Positions 62,473 through 64,000 of a stretch of DNA of 64,000 nucleotides are shown piece by piece. Positions within the stretch are counted from its first letter, which is position 1. Every line of letters starts with the position of its first letter. The notes under the pieces were generated by a model. The model was not told where the DNA came from. It was given only the letters and a program-made list of their open reading frames with translations, and did no database searches. Source of the DNA: Sphingobium sp. SCG-1 (GTDB taxonomy: Bacteria; Pseudomonadota; Alphaproteobacteria; Sphingomonadales; Sphingomonadaceae); assembly GCF_002953135.1 (NCBI RefSeq), contig NZ_CP026373.1, positions 172,977 to 236,976 of the forward strand, read 5' to 3'. The position numbers were made by a program, and so were the translations under genes.

Positions 62473-64000
62473 CCGGGCCAGCTCGTTGGGCGGCGCTGCC
62501 GCCAGGACGCCGTGGCGGATCCTCAGACAAGAGGCCGACCCGCGCGCTATCTCCCCTATGCGCGTCATATCGACGACAACATCATTGCGCTCGACGGGCG
62601 CGATCTCATGATGATGTTCAAGCTCGACGGCCTTGCATTCGAGACGGCCGACCCAATCCATCTCAACGACTGGCACGAAAAGCTCAACGGCACGTTGCGC
62701 AACATCGCCGACGACCGTCTGGCGATCTGGACCCATATCGTCCGCAGGCCGATCACGGACTATCCAGAAGGCGAGTTTCGCTCGGCCTTCGCGGCCGCTC
62801 TCGATGCAAAATACCGCGCGCGGGTGACCGCCAAGCGCATGTTCGTCAACGAGCTCTACTTGACCCTCATCATGCGTCCGTCCGTCGGATCGGCCGATCG
62901 TACCGGCGTGCTGCTTCGACGTCTGGCATCGGCGCGCAAGGAGGGGGCCGAAGTCGACGAGGACGAGCTTGCGCGCTTCGAGGACAAGGCGCGTGACATC
63001 GAGAAACTTCTCGCACGCTGTCGGCCCCGACGCCTCCAATTGTACGAGCATAATGGCTTGATGTTCTCCAACCGCTCGAGGTGCTCGAGCTGGTGATGAT
63101 GGGCCGCGCCGGCAGGGTGCCGCTGGTCCGCGGCCACTTGGGTTCCGCCATCTATGGGGAACGGGTGATCTTCGGCCGCGAGACGGTCGAGGTGCGGGCG
63201 CACGATACGAGCCGGTTCGTCGGCTTGTTCGGTATCCGCGAATATCCGGCGATGACGCGGCCAGGCCAAATGAACGCGCTCCTGGCCCAAGATTTCGCGT
63301 TCGTCGTGACCCAGTCCTTTGCGTTCATGGGCAAGGCGCGGGCTCCGAGCGCTTGCGCCGGCGCCAGAACCAGATGGCATCGACCGAGGATGCCGCTGCA
63401 AGCCAGGCGCTTGAGCTGGCCGACGCGGCCGACGATCTCCAGAGCAATCGCTTCGTCCTGGGCGAGCATCATTTCTCGCTCGCGGTTTTCGGCGAAATCA
63501 GAAGCGCCTGGCCGAGAACCTGTCGACCGCCCGGGCGGCCCTCGCCGACGCGGGTCTGGTGGCTGCTCGGGAGGGTCCGGCGCTGGAGGCCGCCTTCTGG
63601 TCGCAGCTTCCTGGTAACTTCGCGTGGCGTGCGCGGCCAGCGGCGATCACGTCGCGCAATTTCGCTGCGCTTTCACCTTTCCATACCTTCCCCGCCGGCA
63701 AGGCGGAGGGCAATCACTGGGCGCCGCAATCGCGTTGATGAAAACTGCGGCCCAGTCTCCCTTCTATTTCAACTTCCATGTAAACGATCTTGGCCACACG
63801 CTGATCATCGGCCCGTCGGGCGGCGGCAAGACCGTCGTCCAGAATTTCCTGATGGCGCAGCTCGAGAAAACCGGCGCGCAACAGATCTTCATCGACAAGG
63901 ACCGAGGTGCCGAGATCTATGTGCGGTCATCCGGCGGCACCTATCTGGCGCTGCGCAACGGCGCGCCAACCGGGTTCGCACCGCTCCGCGCGCTCGAGCA
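62465..64000 (+). pseudogene. virB4: VirB4 ATPase, five frame changes, cut by window edge
   Basis: The conjugation ATPase is spread over six successive frame segments, each one base earlier than the last: up to about 62535 (PWRILRQEADP), to 63070 (YARHIDDNIIALDGRDLMMMFKLDGL), to 63340 (MMGRAGRVPLVRGHLGSAIYGE), to 63500 (ASTEDAAASQALELADAADD), to 63715 (AENLSTARAALADAGLV), and then to the window end. The last holds the Walker A motif GPSGGGKTVV and FIDKDRGAEIY. Each junction is mended by one added base, mostly in a short run (CCC, AAA, GGGG). The start overlaps virB3. Confidence 0.85.

Noticed and set aside
62465..64000. Programmed frameshifting in virB4
   Set aside because: Five shifts in one gene plus one in virB3, all one-base losses mostly in short runs, cannot be a regulated process.
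1..64000. tRNA, rRNA genes and CRISPR arrays
   Set aside because: No cloverleaf-like sequences, rRNA stretches or regularly spaced repeats were noticed on either strand; a covariance-model search was not possible.

Overview
The window reads as part of an alphaproteobacterial replicon, most likely from a sphingomonad (Sphingomonadales). Grounds: several large TonB-dependent receptors, a luxR-luxR-luxI-phyH quorum-sensing block beside a VirB-type type IV secretion operon, a squalene-hopene cyclase gene, and moderately high G+C by eye. The conjugation genes at the right edge and four traces of insertion sequences suggest a plasmid or integrative conjugative element. The taxonomic call is an inference; no rRNA, tRNA or replication gene was found.

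Layout. 0-3.8 kb: copper-handling genes (copC, a copD-cytochrome c fusion, a Met/His-rich lipoprotein). 3.9-7.3 kb: acyl-CoA dehydrogenase and an acetyl-CoA hydrolase/transferase-family protein. 7.6-11.3 kb: an intact IS66-type element with an 8-bp target duplication, a DedA-like protein, an IS630 remnant and a DUF2189 protein. 12-18.3 kb: EthD-like protein, OmpW/AlkL-type porin, DUF2946 protein, TonB receptor, PepSY protein and pseudoazurin. 18.4-36 kb: an alcohol-oxidation block: aldehyde dehydrogenase, DUF779, FIST protein and hybrid kinase, a three-gene IS66 element, a LuxR-type response regulator, a PQQ alcohol dehydrogenase with the lanthanide-type Asp, XoxJ-like binding protein, cytochrome c-550 (PedF-like), beta-propeller protein, TonB receptor and acetyl/propionyl-CoA synthetase. 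36-44 kb: two genes broken by single in-frame stops (a small STAS/SpoIIAA-like protein and squalene-hopene cyclase), a TonB receptor and an OmpR-type two-component system. 44.3-52.8 kb: the centrepiece, a complete soluble methane/butane monooxygenase-like operon in the order X-Y-B-Z-D-C, then a small unknown gene, a divergent GroEL (MmoG-like), an adenylate kinase and a cytochrome b561. 52.8-57.4 kb: hypothetical protein, MetY-type enzyme, frameshifted hydrolase, IS5 remnant and about 1 kb with no clear gene. 57.4-64 kb: luxR, luxR, luxI, phyH and a VirB1-B4 conjugation operon cut by the window edge.

How the genes fit together (inference): the porin admits a short alkane, the SDIMO hydroxylates it to an alcohol, the PQQ alcohol dehydrogenase with cytochrome c and perhaps pseudoazurin oxidises it to an aldehyde, aldehyde dehydrogenase makes the acid, the acyl-CoA synthetase activates it, and acyl-CoA dehydrogenase starts its breakdown. 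A 17-bp element with core TGTACCAAAG lies upstream of mmoX, between pseudoazurin and the aldehyde dehydrogenase gene, and between the PedF-like cytochrome and the beta-propeller gene, with a degenerate copy before the PQQ dehydrogenase. It may tie the oxygenase and alcohol modules into one regulon.

Sequence quality: virB3 and virB4 carry six frame changes, each explained by one missing base, most in short homopolymer runs. This looks more like uncorrected read error than gene decay.
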